DNA of 64,000 nt from JAKAWQ01 sp963840545 (GTDB lineage Bacteria; Pseudomonadota; Alphaproteobacteria; Acetobacterales; Acetobacteraceae), in contig CAWIZE010000002.1 in assembly GCA_963840545.1 (NCBI GenBank), positions 1,550,001-1,614,000 of the forward strand. The letters are read 5' to 3'. Below, in pieces: positions 17,303 to 25,675 of this stretch. Below the pieces are notes generated by a model. It saw nothing but the letters and a program-made list of their open reading frames with translations, was not told the DNA's origin and searched no databases. The position numbers and the translations under genes are program-made. How positions within the stretch are numbered: the stretch's first letter is position 1; each line of letters starts with the position of its first letter.

Positions 17303-18123
17303 GGGCGCCCGCGGGCGGGGCGCCCCCGACCGGGGCGCCCCCGACCGGGGCGACGCCGGCGGAGACGCCGGCGCTCAGCGTCGAAGGCGTGAGCCATTCC
17401 TACGGCGAGCGGCGCGCGCTCGACGATGTCAGCCTCACGGTGCCGCGCGGCGGCTTCGCGGCCCTGCTCGGGCTCAACGGTGCCGGCAAGACGACGCTCT
17501 TCTCGCTGATCACCCGGCTCTTCGACACAAGGCACGGCCGGATCAGCGTCCAGGGCTTCAACGTTTCCCGCCAGCCGGGCGCGGCACTCGCCGAGCTCGG
17601 CGTCGTCTTCCAGGCGCGCACCCTCGACCTCGACATCACCGTGCGCGACAATCTCCTCTACCACGCGGCCCTGCACGGCATCGGCCGCCGCCGGGCCCGC
17701 GCCCGCGCCGTCGCGGTGCTCGAGGATGTCGGGCTCGCCGATCGGGCGGGCGAGAAGGCGCGCAATCTCTCGGGCGGGCAGATGCGCCGCGTCGAGATCG
17801 CGCGCGCCCTGGTGCACGAGCCGAGCGTCCTCGTCCTCGACGAGCCGACCGTCGGGCTCGACGTCGCCTCCAAGGCGACCATCGTCGATCAGGTGCGCGC
17901 GCTCTGCCGCAGCCGCGGCGTCGCCATCCTCTGGGCGACGCATCTGCTCGACGAGATCGAGCCGGGCGATCATGTCGTCGTGCTGCACCAGGGGCGGGTG
18001 CTCGCCGCCGGCGAGATGTCGGAGATCGTCGCCGCGGCCCGCGCGGCGGATATCCGCTCGGCCTTCCGCGCGCTCACCGGCGCGGCCGTGCCCGCGCCGG
18101 ACGCCGAGGAGGCGGGCGCATGA
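17275..18123 (+). CDS. lutE: ABC transporter ATP-binding protein of the PQQ/lanthanide cassette (LutE-like)
   Basis: This 282-residue ATPase has Walker A GLNGAGKTT, Q-loop VFQARTLDLDITV, signature NLSGGQMRR, Walker B VLVLDEPTVGLD and ATHLLDE. It is in the ABC-2 exporter-like ATPase group that carries the PQQ-alcohol-dehydrogenase system. The first ~35 residues (PPTGAPPTGATPAETPA) come from a 15-bp duplication and are not part of the domain, so the functional start could be later. It overlaps the propeller gene before it and the permease after it. Confidence 0.85.
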   Translation: MDGPDIAALRAPAGGAPPTGAPPTGATPAETPALSVEGVSHSYGERRALDDVSLTVPRGGFAALLGLNGAGKTTLFSLITRLFDTRHGRISVQGFNVSRQPGAALAELGVVFQARTLDLDITVRDNLLYHAALHGIGRRRARARAVAVLEDVGLADRAGEKARNLSGGQMRRVEIARALVHEPSVLVLDEPTVGLDVASKATIVDQVRALCRSRGVAILWATHLLDEIEPGDHVVVLHQGRVLAAGEMSEIVAAARAADIRSAFRALTGAAVPAPDAEEAGA

Positions 18124-18965
18124 GCGCGGGGGCGATCGGCTTCACGCGCCACCGCCTCACGCTCGGCGGCTACGCGATCTGCATGCGCGGAGTGATGTGG
18201 CGCGAGGCGCTCCGCTTCATCCATCAGCGCGGGCGCTTCCTCGCAGCCCTCGTCCGCCCGCTCGTCTGGCTCGTCATCTTCGCCGCCGGCTGGCGCGAGG
18301 TGCTCGGCGTCTCGATCATGCCGCCCTATCACACCTACATCCTCTACAGCACCTATGTCGTGCCGGGCCTGCTGGCGATGATCCAGTTCTTCTACGGCAT
18401 GCAGTCCTCGCTCTCGATGGTCTATGACCGCGAGATGGGCAATATGCGGGTGCTCCTGGTCAGCCCCTTCCCGCGCTGGTTCCTGCTCGTCTCGCGGCTT
18501 ACCGCCAGCACCGCGATCTCGGTGATCCAGTGCTACGCCTTCCTCATCCTCGCCTGGCTCTGGGGCGTGGACCTCCCCGATGCCGGCTGGATCGCGGTGC
18601 TGCCGGCGCTGATCCTCGGCGGCTTCATGCTCGGCGCGATGGGCATGGTGCTCTCCTCGCTGATCCGCCAGCTCGAGAATTTTGCGGGCGTGATGAACTT
18701 CGTTATTTTTCCCCTCTTCTTCGCCTCCTCGGCGCTCTATCCGCTGTGGCAGGTGCAGCAATCGAGCCCGATCCTCTACCAGGCCTGCCTGCTCAATCCC
18801 TTCACCTACGCGGTCGAGCTCGACCGCTTCTGGCTTTATTCCACCTGGAACTCGATCGCGCTTGCGGTCGTGCTCGCCTGCACCATCGTCTTCACCGCCG
18901 CGGCGATTCTCGCCTACGATCCGGCGCGCGGGCTGATGGCGCGGCGCCCCCGGGCCGGTGCATGA
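18120..18965 (+). CDS. lutF: ABC-2 type permease of the PQQ/lanthanide cassette (LutF-like)
   Basis: This 281-residue integral membrane protein has six hydrophobic segments and the ABC-2 conserved region SSLSMVYDREMGNMRVLLVSPFPRW. It pairs with the ATPase just upstream (ATGA overlap) and with the exported protein just downstream (ATGA overlap). Families of this type occur with PQQ-dependent alcohol dehydrogenases in Pseudomonas (ped genes) and in lut clusters. Import against the usual direction of ABC-2 permeases has been proposed for lanthanides; direction cannot be judged from sequence. Confidence 0.85.
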   Translation: MSAGAIGFTRHRLTLGGYAICMRGVMWREALRFIHQRGRFLAALVRPLVWLVIFAAGWREVLGVSIMPPYHTYILYSTYVVPGLLAMIQFFYGMQSSLSMVYDREMGNMRVLLVSPFPRWFLLVSRLTASTAISVIQCYAFLILAWLWGVDLPDAGWIAVLPALILGGFMLGAMGMVLSSLIRQLENFAGVMNFVIFPLFFASSALYPLWQVQQSSPILYQACLLNPFTYAVELDRFWLYSTWNSIALAVVLACTIVFTAAAILAYDPARGLMARRPRAGA

Positions 18966-19585
18966 GGGTGAAAACCGCGCTCGCCCTCTGCGTGCTCGTC
19001 CTGCTCGCCGCCGGCCGCGCGGAGGCCGCCCCCGCCGATACCGCCCTCGATCCCGATTGGCCCTGCGAGCAGATCAAGATCGACCACATGTCGCTCGCCA
19101 CCCTGTGGGGCGGCCCGCCGCTCGGCGAATTCCTCGCCGGTTGGCAGCACTATCCCGCGGCTGCCGCGCTCGCCCAGCGTCTCGCCCAGCGCCGCGTGCC
19201 GATCGACCAGGCGCAGGCGGAGATCACGGCGTTCGCCAAGGCGGCCGGTGAGCAACGGCGGAGCGGTCTGCTCGCCTTGATGGGCGGGCTCTTCTCGCTG
19301 CTCGACCAGGAACGGTTCGCGGTCGTCGCGGGCCTCGATCGCTTCGGCGCCCGGCAGCAGAGCTACGCGGCCCAGATCCGCGCCGAGATCACCGCCCTGC
19401 ACGATGCAGAGGACGCCCGCCACCCGGACCAGAAGAAAATCGAAAAACTCGCCGATCAGGTCTATTGGGACACGCGCGTGTTCGCCGATCGCAGGAGCAT
19501 GATCTCCTATGCCTGCTTCGTGCCGGACGAGATCGAGCACCGTCTCTATGAGCTCGCCGGCACCACGGCGAACCTTCTTCCCTGA
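18962..19585 (+). CDS. Exported protein closing the PQQ/lanthanide ABC cassette
   Basis: This 207-residue protein has a signal peptide (ALALCVLVLLAAGRAEA). The mature part begins with DPDWPCEQIKIDHMSLATLWGGPP, and the rest is predicted helical with one more cysteine in MISYACFVPDEIEHRLYELA. I recognise it only as the periplasmic protein that commonly ends this cassette. Its biochemical role is unknown. Translational coupling (ATGA) to the permease supports a shared job. Confidence 0.75.
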   Translation: MRVKTALALCVLVLLAAGRAEAAPADTALDPDWPCEQIKIDHMSLATLWGGPPLGEFLAGWQHYPAAAALAQRLAQRRVPIDQAQAEITAFAKAAGEQRRSGLLALMGGLFSLLDQERFAVVAGLDRFGARQQSYAAQIRAEITALHDAEDARHPDQKKIEKLADQVYWDTRVFADRRSMISYACFVPDEIEHRLYELAGTTANLLP

Positions 19586-19672
19586 CATTGCGATCCGCCC
19601 CTTGCACGGACGCGCACGCGCGGGTTAGCCCAAGCGGCGCTGCGCCCCTTTCCGCCGGAGGCCTCCTTCGCC

Positions 19673-20404
19673 ATGACCATTGCCGCGACGCCGATCCCCA
19701 TTCTCTCCGACAATTACGCCTGGCTGCTCGAGGATGAAGCGAGCGGCGCCGTGGCGCTGGTCGATCCCGCGGTCGCCGAGCCGTGCCGGGACGCCGTGCG
19801 CGCCCGCGGCGGGCGGCTCGACCTCATCCTCCTCACCCATCACCATGACGACCACATCCTCGGCGCCGACGCGCTGCGCGGCGAGTTCTCCTGCTCCGTC
19901 TTCGGCGCCCGGGCCGACCTTCGCCGCCTCCCTGCCCTCGATCGCGCGCTGATCGAGAACGACAATGTCGAGCTCGGCGCGGCGCGCGCGCGCGTGATCG
20001 ACACGCCCGGCCACACCCGCGGGCACATCGCCTTCTATTTCGCCGATGGCGGCGTGCTCGCCTGCGGCGACACGCTCTTCAGCCTCGGCTGCGGCCGGCT
20101 GATCGAAGGATCGGCGGAGGAGATGTTCGCAAGCCTCGCCAAGCTCGCCGCCCTGCCGGACGACACGCTGGTCTGCTGCGGCCACGAATACACCGAGCAG
20201 AACGGGCGCTTCGCCCTCTCGGTCGATCCCGCGAACCCGGCGCTCAAGCGTCGGATGGAGGAGGTCCATCGCCTCCGCGCGGCCCGCCTTCCGACGCTTC
20301 CCGCCCGCCTCGCCGATGAGCGGGCCGCCAACCCCTTCCTCCGCGCCGCCAACCCTGTGGCCTTCGCGCGCCTGCGCGCCGCGAAGGATGTCTTCCGCGG
20401 CTAG
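19673..20404 (+). CDS. gloB: Hydroxyacylglutathione hydrolase (glyoxalase II)
   Basis: This 243-residue metallo-beta-lactamase-fold enzyme has the binuclear metal motif THHHDDH, DTPGHTRGHIAFY, and CGDTLFSLGCGR, then CCGHEYTEQN, all diagnostic for glyoxalase II. It hydrolyses S-lactoylglutathione and, less efficiently, other glutathione thioesters. Its position inside a formaldehyde-glutathione region that lacks a visible S-formylglutathione hydrolase gene raises the possibility that it also hydrolyses S-formylglutathione. That is inference. Confidence 0.93.
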   Translation: MTIAATPIPILSDNYAWLLEDEASGAVALVDPAVAEPCRDAVRARGGRLDLILLTHHHDDHILGADALRGEFSCSVFGARADLRRLPALDRALIENDNVELGAARARVIDTPGHTRGHIAFYFADGGVLACGDTLFSLGCGRLIEGSAEEMFASLAKLAALPDDTLVCCGHEYTEQNGRFALSVDPANPALKRRMEEVHRLRAARLPTLPARLADERAANPFLRAANPVAFARLRAAKDVFRG

Positions 20405-20621
20405 TCGGCTGATGCCGGAACGTGCGGCATCGAGACCGCTCCCGCCTGCGGCAGTGCAGCAAGATCGCATCAGGAGCGTTGACCCCGGCCGGCCCCGCCA
20501 TTGCGCACCGGCCGCGCACGAGAACAGCGGCGTGAAAGGAGGATGACACTCGCTCCAAAGGGGCTGGTCAACGTGCCGGGACCGTGACAAGATATACAAC
20601 GGGTAGTGCGTGCCTACCAAT

Positions 20622-20653
20622 CAACGAAGCAACGAAGCAACGAAGCAACGAAA
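20622..20653. repeat. 8-bp tandem repeat upstream of the second PQQ dehydrogenase
   Basis: CAACGAAG occurs four times in a row (the last with a changed final base), ending two bases before the GGAGGA ribosome-binding site at 20655-20660. It makes a long in-frame extension of the ORF upstream of the real start. Confidence 0.85.
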
Positions 20654-20666
20654 TGGAGGAAACGCA

Positions 20667-22325
20667 ATGACTCTCCGTGAGCAGCTCACGGCCGGAGTGG
20701 CCTGTTTGGCGCCTGCGGCGCTTGGTCTCTCCGCCTTCCTCTGCCTCGGCGCAGGAACTGCGCTGGCGCAGGACACGCCGACCGCTTCGGACTTCCTCAA
20801 CGCCGCCAGCGACACCGCCAACTGGATCCTGCCGGCCAAGAGCTATTCCGGCAACCATTACACCCCCGCGACCCAGATCACGCCCGCGAATGTCGGCGGT
20901 CTGCACCTCGCGTGGAAGACGACGCTCGACGACCAGGGCCCGATGGAAAACTCGCCGATCGTCTTCAACGGCACGATGTACGTCACCACGGCGCACGACC
21001 ACGTCTTTGCCCTCGATGCCGCCACCGGCAAGGTGAAGTGGGAATTCACGGACAATCCGCACGTCATCGCCTTCGCGGCGAACCGCGGCATCGGCCTGGT
21101 CGATGGCAACGTCTATTTCGGCACGCTCGACGGCCACCTGATCGCGCTGAACGCCGCGACCGGGCAGAAGGTGTGGGACAAGGTGACGGTCGCAGACACC
21201 GCCAACTCCTTCTACACCATGGCCCCCGTGCCCTATCACGATCCGAACTCCGGGCGGGACCTGCTCCTCGTCGGCGTCTCCAACGGCGACTGGGGCGGCA
21301 ACGGCGATATCACCGCCTACGACCCGAAGGACGGCAGCGTGGTCTGGACCTGGGGCTCGATTCCCGGCCCCGGCGAACCCAATCATGACAGCTGGAGCGG
21401 CGATTCCTGGAAGCGCGCCGGCGGAGCGATGTGGGGCGGCGTCACCATCGATCCCGCGACGCAGACCATGTACCTCAATGTCGGCAATCCCACGCCGGAC
21501 TTCCTCGCGAGCGTGCGCCAGGGCGACAACCTCTACACGGATTCGATGGTCGCGCTCGACATCTCGGGCCCCCAGCCGAAGCTGAAATGGTATCACCAGT
21601 TCATCGCGCACGACACGCATGACTGGGATCCGCCGATGCAGCCGATCCTCTTCACCGGCAAGGTCGGCAGCACCGAGCAGCAGCTCCTCGCGACCGGCGA
21701 CAAGGCCGGCAATTACTGGCTCCTCGATGCCGCCACCGGCAACCTCGTGGATCACACGGCGGTCAGCTTCCAGAAGGGCCACGATACGTCCCCGAGCCTC
21801 ACCGGCAACTATGCCTGCCCGAACACGCTGGGCGGCGTCGAGTACCAGGGCGGCGCCTACGATCCCGCCACCAACGCCGTCCTCCTTCCGAGCCAGAACG
21901 AGTGCGGGTTCTGGACCTCGAGCAAGGACGCCGTCTACATCGCCGGCCAGTTCTATCTCGGCGGCGCGTTTCCGAAGCTGGTCGGGCCGAACACCGGGCA
22001 GATGAACGCGATCGACGTGGCGAGCGGCACGTTCGATTGGCGTCACAATTTCGACCTGCCGAACTATGGCGGCGCGCTCGCCACGGCCTCCGGGCTGGTG
22101 TTCTCGGGCAATCTCGGCGGTACCGAGAACGCCTTCAACACCCAGACCGGCGACGTCCTGTGGAGCTATGACACCGGGGCCTATATCCAGGCGCCGACCG
22201 AGGCCTACGAGGTCAACGGCCAGGAATACATCGTCGTCGCCTCGGGCGCGGCCGGCAACGCGGCGATCCCCGAGCTGCCCGCCACCGGCCAGTCGTCGGT
22301 CGTCAGCGCCTTCACGCTGAAGTAA
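20667..22325 (+). CDS. PQQ-dependent alcohol dehydrogenase, divergent member
   Basis: This 552-residue exported quinoprotein has a signal peptide (cleaved after GTALA) and repeated propeller tryptophan motifs (FALDAATGKVKWEF, LIALNAATGQKVWDK, DVLWSYDTGAY). The active-site region reads HDTHDWDPP, with aspartates at 319 and 321. The D-x-D arrangement is shared with lanthanide enzymes, but the surroundings differ from XoxF and the vicinal cysteine pair is absent. Substrate and metal therefore remain open. Unlike quinohaemoproteins it has no fused haem domain; the cytochrome is the next gene. The start at 20667 has a GGAGGA site. Confidence 0.85.
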   Translation: MTLREQLTAGVACLAPAALGLSAFLCLGAGTALAQDTPTASDFLNAASDTANWILPAKSYSGNHYTPATQITPANVGGLHLAWKTTLDDQGPMENSPIVFNGTMYVTTAHDHVFALDAATGKVKWEFTDNPHVIAFAANRGIGLVDGNVYFGTLDGHLIALNAATGQKVWDKVTVADTANSFYTMAPVPYHDPNSGRDLLLVGVSNGDWGGNGDITAYDPKDGSVVWTWGSIPGPGEPNHDSWSGDSWKRAGGAMWGGVTIDPATQTMYLNVGNPTPDFLASVRQGDNLYTDSMVALDISGPQPKLKWYHQFIAHDTHDWDPPMQPILFTGKVGSTEQQLLATGDKAGNYWLLDAATGNLVDHTAVSFQKGHDTSPSLTGNYACPNTLGGVEYQGGAYDPATNAVLLPSQNECGFWTSSKDAVYIAGQFYLGGAFPKLVGPNTGQMNAIDVASGTFDWRHNFDLPNYGGALATASGLVFSGNLGGTENAFNTQTGDVLWSYDTGAYIQAPTEAYEVNGQEYIVVASGAAGNAAIPELPATGQSSVVSAFTLK

Positions 22326-22387
22326 GCCGATCGGCCGGAAAACGCAGGTAAGAAACGCAGGCAAGAAAAGCAGGTAAGACCGCCATA

Positions 22388-23671
22388 ATGCGATCGATAT
22401 CGTCGAAGTGCATCGTTCCGGCCCGGGTTCCCGGGCCGGAATTTTTTCTGCTCGCCGCGTCCCTGTTGAGCGTTTGCCTGCTGATTGCGGCCGCGTTCCC
22501 GCCGCGGGCGCGGGCGGCGCAGGCGAGCGACCATCAAACTTCAGTCTCCGCCTTGACGGATCTGCAGGCGGCGATCGCCGAGATCGTCGATGCGGATCAG
22601 AGCTACTCCACCAACAAGAAGGCCTATTATCGGTCCAGCCAGCGCGCGATCAACGCGCTGGAAGGCACGCGCGGCGCGGAGTATGTCGCAGCGGTCGGCA
22701 TGCCGGGCGACAATGCGGGCGCGCTCGGCCATATCGATGCGCTGCTCGACCGCAAGGCGACCCCGGTCTGGGCGGCCCCGCTGGATGGCGCCGAGGCGAA
22801 TATCCGCGCCGCCATCGCACACCTGGCGGATGCGCGGCACGCGCGTGACCTCATGGCTTACGATATTGCGGTTTCGCGCGCGCTCGCCTACCTGCTCGTC
22901 GCGCGCGGCGGCCCGACCGAGCTCGGCGTGTTCGGCGGGCTGGATGGCGTGCTCGCCAACACCGTGCTCGGGGTCCCCGATGGCGCGACCATCGCGGATG
23001 GCTGCGCCGAACCGTCCGCTCCCTCCTACGGGGTCCATGACGGCTATCTCGCCTGGGTCGCGGTGGCGGCGGGCGCGGGCACGCATGTCCTGGCGGAGAA
23101 CGCCGGCGAGCGATCCGTCATCGTCCGCGACAACATGATCATCTTGCCCACCGCTGCCGCTGGCGTGGTGGCGAAGGAGTGCAACAGCCACGCCGCGGCC
23201 CAGCCGTTGCCCCAGCCGGCGCCCCAAACGGGGACGCCGGCGAGGGCAACCGCCGCTCCGTTCCATCCCGCGACGGCCGCCGCGCCCGCGCTCTACACCA
23301 AGGCCCAGGCCGAGGCAGGCGCGCAGGTCTTCGTGTCGAAATGCGTCCTCTGCCACGGCGCGAACCTCCAGGGCACGGCGGCGCCCTCGGTCGCCGGGAC
23401 CGACTTCCTGAGCACGGCGCAGCACAATGGCTGGACGCTCGAGGTCATCCGCTATCTCGTCTTCAACGACATGCCGTTCAATGCGCCGGCCTCGCTCTCG
23501 CCCACCGAGTACGCCGACGTGCTGGCCTTCCTCCTCGCCTCGGACTGCTATCCCGCCGGCAGCACGCCCTTCCCGACGGCGGACGATCCCACCTTCGCCA
23601 GCGTCAAGCTCGGCCCGGTCCCCGGCACGCACGCCGGCGAGAACAGCTTTGGCGTCTGCCCGAACAGCTAG
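22388..23671 (+). CDS. Large periplasmic cytochrome c, partner of the second PQQ dehydrogenase
   Basis: This 427-residue exported protein has two parts. Residues ~45-270 form a domain I do not recognise, helical at first (VSALTDLQAAIAEIVDADQ) and alanine-rich. A Pro/Ala linker (about 272-300) joins it to a C-terminal class I cytochrome domain with CVLCH at 319-323 and MPFNAP as the likely methionine ligand. It starts 62 bp after the dehydrogenase on the same strand, so it should be that enzyme's electron acceptor. A pair of cysteines near the C-terminus (SDCYPAG, FGVCPNS) may form a disulphide. Confidence 0.82.
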   Translation: MRSISSKCIVPARVPGPEFFLLAASLLSVCLLIAAAFPPRARAAQASDHQTSVSALTDLQAAIAEIVDADQSYSTNKKAYYRSSQRAINALEGTRGAEYVAAVGMPGDNAGALGHIDALLDRKATPVWAAPLDGAEANIRAAIAHLADARHARDLMAYDIAVSRALAYLLVARGGPTELGVFGGLDGVLANTVLGVPDGATIADGCAEPSAPSYGVHDGYLAWVAVAAGAGTHVLAENAGERSVIVRDNMIILPTAAAGVVAKECNSHAAAQPLPQPAPQTGTPARATAAPFHPATAAAPALYTKAQAEAGAQVFVSKCVLCHGANLQGTAAPSVAGTDFLSTAQHNGWTLEVIRYLVFNDMPFNAPASLSPTEYADVLAFLLASDCYPAGSTPFPTADDPTFASVKLGPVPGTHAGENSFGVCPNS

Positions 23672-23689
23672 CCCGAGCTTCCTTCTTTG

Positions 23690-25560
23690 AAAACGCGCAA
23701 AGCCCTGAGTTGCTATGACAAACTGCCGCCGGGGCCGTGCGTTACTGGCTACATCCGACGCCGAGGAGGGTGAGTGCCTTGTGCTGGATCGGGGTTGGCC
23801 TGGTCACGACGGTGAGCGGATAATTGGGCGTGATTGCGGTGACGATGGTGTTGCGCGCCACGGTGGCGAGATCGGCCAGGAGTGAGCGGAAGCTGTGCAC
23901 CGGCAGGCCGTCGGGGGTGAGACCCGTCGTCTGTTTGGTGACGGCGGCCGGCGAGCGCTGGGCTTGGGCCACCACGCTCGGGCGCAGGGCTTCGGCGGCC
24001 TGCTTGTCGGTGTCATCGAACAGCATCGGCGCCAGGCGCTGGCGCATATGCCATTCGAGATAGTAGGCGAGCATGCAGAGGCAGACATGGGCGCGCACCC
24101 GATCCGCCACCCAGTGATGCACGGGTCGCACCTGGAGATCGACCGTCTTCAGGCAACGGAACGCCCGCTCCACCAGGCTCAGGGATTTATAGCTGTGCAC
24201 GGTCGCGGCGTCGTCGAGCGCTGCCGCGGGCAGGCTGGTGCGGACGACGTAGATGCCGTCGCTCGCGGCCTCGGCGGCGATCGCGGCGATCGCGGCGATC
24301 GCGGCGGTCTTGCGGGCGAAGCCGAAGGCGGTATCGGTGATGGCGAGCTCGAAATGCTTGGCCATCTTGTGCTTGTCGAGCACCGCGCCGACCGCGAGGG
24401 CGATGTTGGTAGCCCCGCGCAGGGGATGGTGCTTGCGTGCCACCGCCGCCCGGATGCGGGCGAGGTCGCGCTCGGTGGCGGCGAGCAGGTCTTGGCGTTT
24501 GCGGGTGCGCTCGGCGGCGAGATCGGGGTTGCGGCAGACGATCAGCCGTTCGCCGGGAAAGTCGGGTGCGGTGATGCTGGCCATGTCGCGCTGGTCGAAC
24601 AGCGAGAGCTGCAAGGCCCCGGCCGCCAGCAGCGCCTTGATCGCCGGCGCGCGTAGCGCGGTGATCCAGTCCAGGCCTGCCGCCTTGATGTCCTCGGTGA
24701 TCCGCGCCTGAGTGATCATGCCGCGATCGCCGACCAGGACCACATGGTCGAGGTGAAAGCGCTGCTTGAGCTTCTCGACCTGTCTCGCCAGCGTCATCGG
24801 GTCGGCGGTGTTGCCATCAAAGACCTCAATGGCGACCGGGCAGCCATCGGGGGCGCAGAGCAGGCCGTAGATGATCTGCAGCGTGCCCTTGCGGCCGTCG
24901 CGACTGTAGCCGCGCTTGGCAAGCGGGCAGCAGCGCCCCTCCAGGTAGCTCGACGAGACGTCGTAGAGCACGAGCGTGCCGTTGGTCAGATGGCGTTTGG
25001 CCAGGGCGGTCTCGATGGCGGGCTGGCGCTCGAGCAGCCAGTCCAGCGCGGCGTAGAGTTCGTCCTCGTCGACCGCACCGAGCCCTAGCACCTCGCCAAG
25101 GCTCGAGGCGGCCGTTGCAGGGGAGAGCGCACGGGCGGCGGCAAGCTTGGATGCGGGTTCGAGGATCCGGCCGACCACCAGCGCAAGGACGAGATCGCGA
25201 CAACGATTGCCGTCGGGGCCGAGGATGCGGTCAAGGCCGATCCTCCGGGCGGTGCCGAGAGCGGCGGCAACGTGGCCGTGCGGCAAACTGCGGATGACAG
25301 TGAATGCCTCGCGCCCGGCGGGGATGACGGTCCCCCCTTTGAGCACGCCGCGCAGACCTTCGATGTGGGCGGCGGGCCAGTTCGAGAGGTTGCAGAGCGT
25401 GCGCTTACGGACCTTGCCACCCTCGCGGTAGCTCTCGCGCAGGAGCACGGCAGGGGGTGAGCTCCGGTTGGGGACCGCTTCAATATACATGGTGGAGCAT
25501 AAGCACTCCGCGCGCTGGAGTACAAGCCCTAAATTCTCTATTACATGTCTACCTTTAAAG
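23690..25560 (-). mobile_element. IS1634-type insertion sequence (ends not resolved)
   Basis: One long transposase gene occupies almost the whole element. I could not identify convincing terminal inverted repeats or a target duplication, so the limits are approximate. It separates the PQQ region from a catabolic-looking operon. The flanking strip 25491-25640 is less GC-rich than its surroundings and holds no gene that I can support. Confidence 0.8.
23742..25490 (-). CDS. Transposase, IS1634 family (IS4 superfamily DDE)
   Basis: This 582-residue protein has the IS1634 layout: N-terminal MYIEAVPNRSSPPAVLLRESYREGGKVRKRTL, the catalytic-core segments LYDVSSSYLEG and VLVGDRGMIT, and the YREK-like region SLVERAFRCLKTVDLQVRPVHHW. 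The length is normal and the frame is intact, so the copy may be active. A short AIA(AIA) repeat in the middle comes from GCGATCGCG units. Confidence 0.9.
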   Translation of the reverse strand: MYIEAVPNRSSPPAVLLRESYREGGKVRKRTLCNLSNWPAAHIEGLRGVLKGGTVIPAGREAFTVIRSLPHGHVAAALGTARRIGLDRILGPDGNRCRDLVLALVVGRILEPASKLAAARALSPATAASSLGEVLGLGAVDEDELYAALDWLLERQPAIETALAKRHLTNGTLVLYDVSSSYLEGRCCPLAKRGYSRDGRKGTLQIIYGLLCAPDGCPVAIEVFDGNTADPMTLARQVEKLKQRFHLDHVVLVGDRGMITQARITEDIKAAGLDWITALRAPAIKALLAAGALQLSLFDQRDMASITAPDFPGERLIVCRNPDLAAERTRKRQDLLAATERDLARIRAAVARKHHPLRGATNIALAVGAVLDKHKMAKHFELAITDTAFGFARKTAAIAAIAAIAAEAASDGIYVVRTSLPAAALDDAATVHSYKSLSLVERAFRCLKTVDLQVRPVHHWVADRVRAHVCLCMLAYYLEWHMRQRLAPMLFDDTDKQAAEALRPSVVAQAQRSPAAVTKQTTGLTPDGLPVHSFRSLLADLATVARNTIVTAITPNYPLTVVTRPTPIQHKALTLLGVGCSQ

Positions 25561-25643
25561 GCGATCCCTCGTCATCTTGCGAGCCCAATCAACGGCTTGG
25601 TAGTGGTTAGAAGAAGGAAACTCGGGCTAAACGGGCGAGGGCC

Positions 25644-25665
25644 GGAGCGCCCGCCGCGGCGCTCC
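25644..25665 (-). terminator. Hairpin after the FAD dehydrogenase gene
   Basis: A perfect 8-bp stem (GGAGCGCC with GGCGCTCC) and a 6-nt loop sit 11 bases after the stop codon at 25676 of the minus-strand gene. No T-tract follows. Confidence 0.5.
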
Positions 25666-25675
25666 GCCGCGAGCG

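Noticed and set aside
20610..20666. N-terminal extension of the second PQQ dehydrogenase
   Set aside because: It is encoded by the 8-bp repeat and precedes the ribosome-binding site; the signal peptide begins at 20667.
23699..25560. IS1634 terminal inverted repeats
   Set aside because: AAGCCCTGAGT on the left and AAGCCCTAAAT on the right look alike but are in direct, not inverted, orientation and are too short to support the ends.
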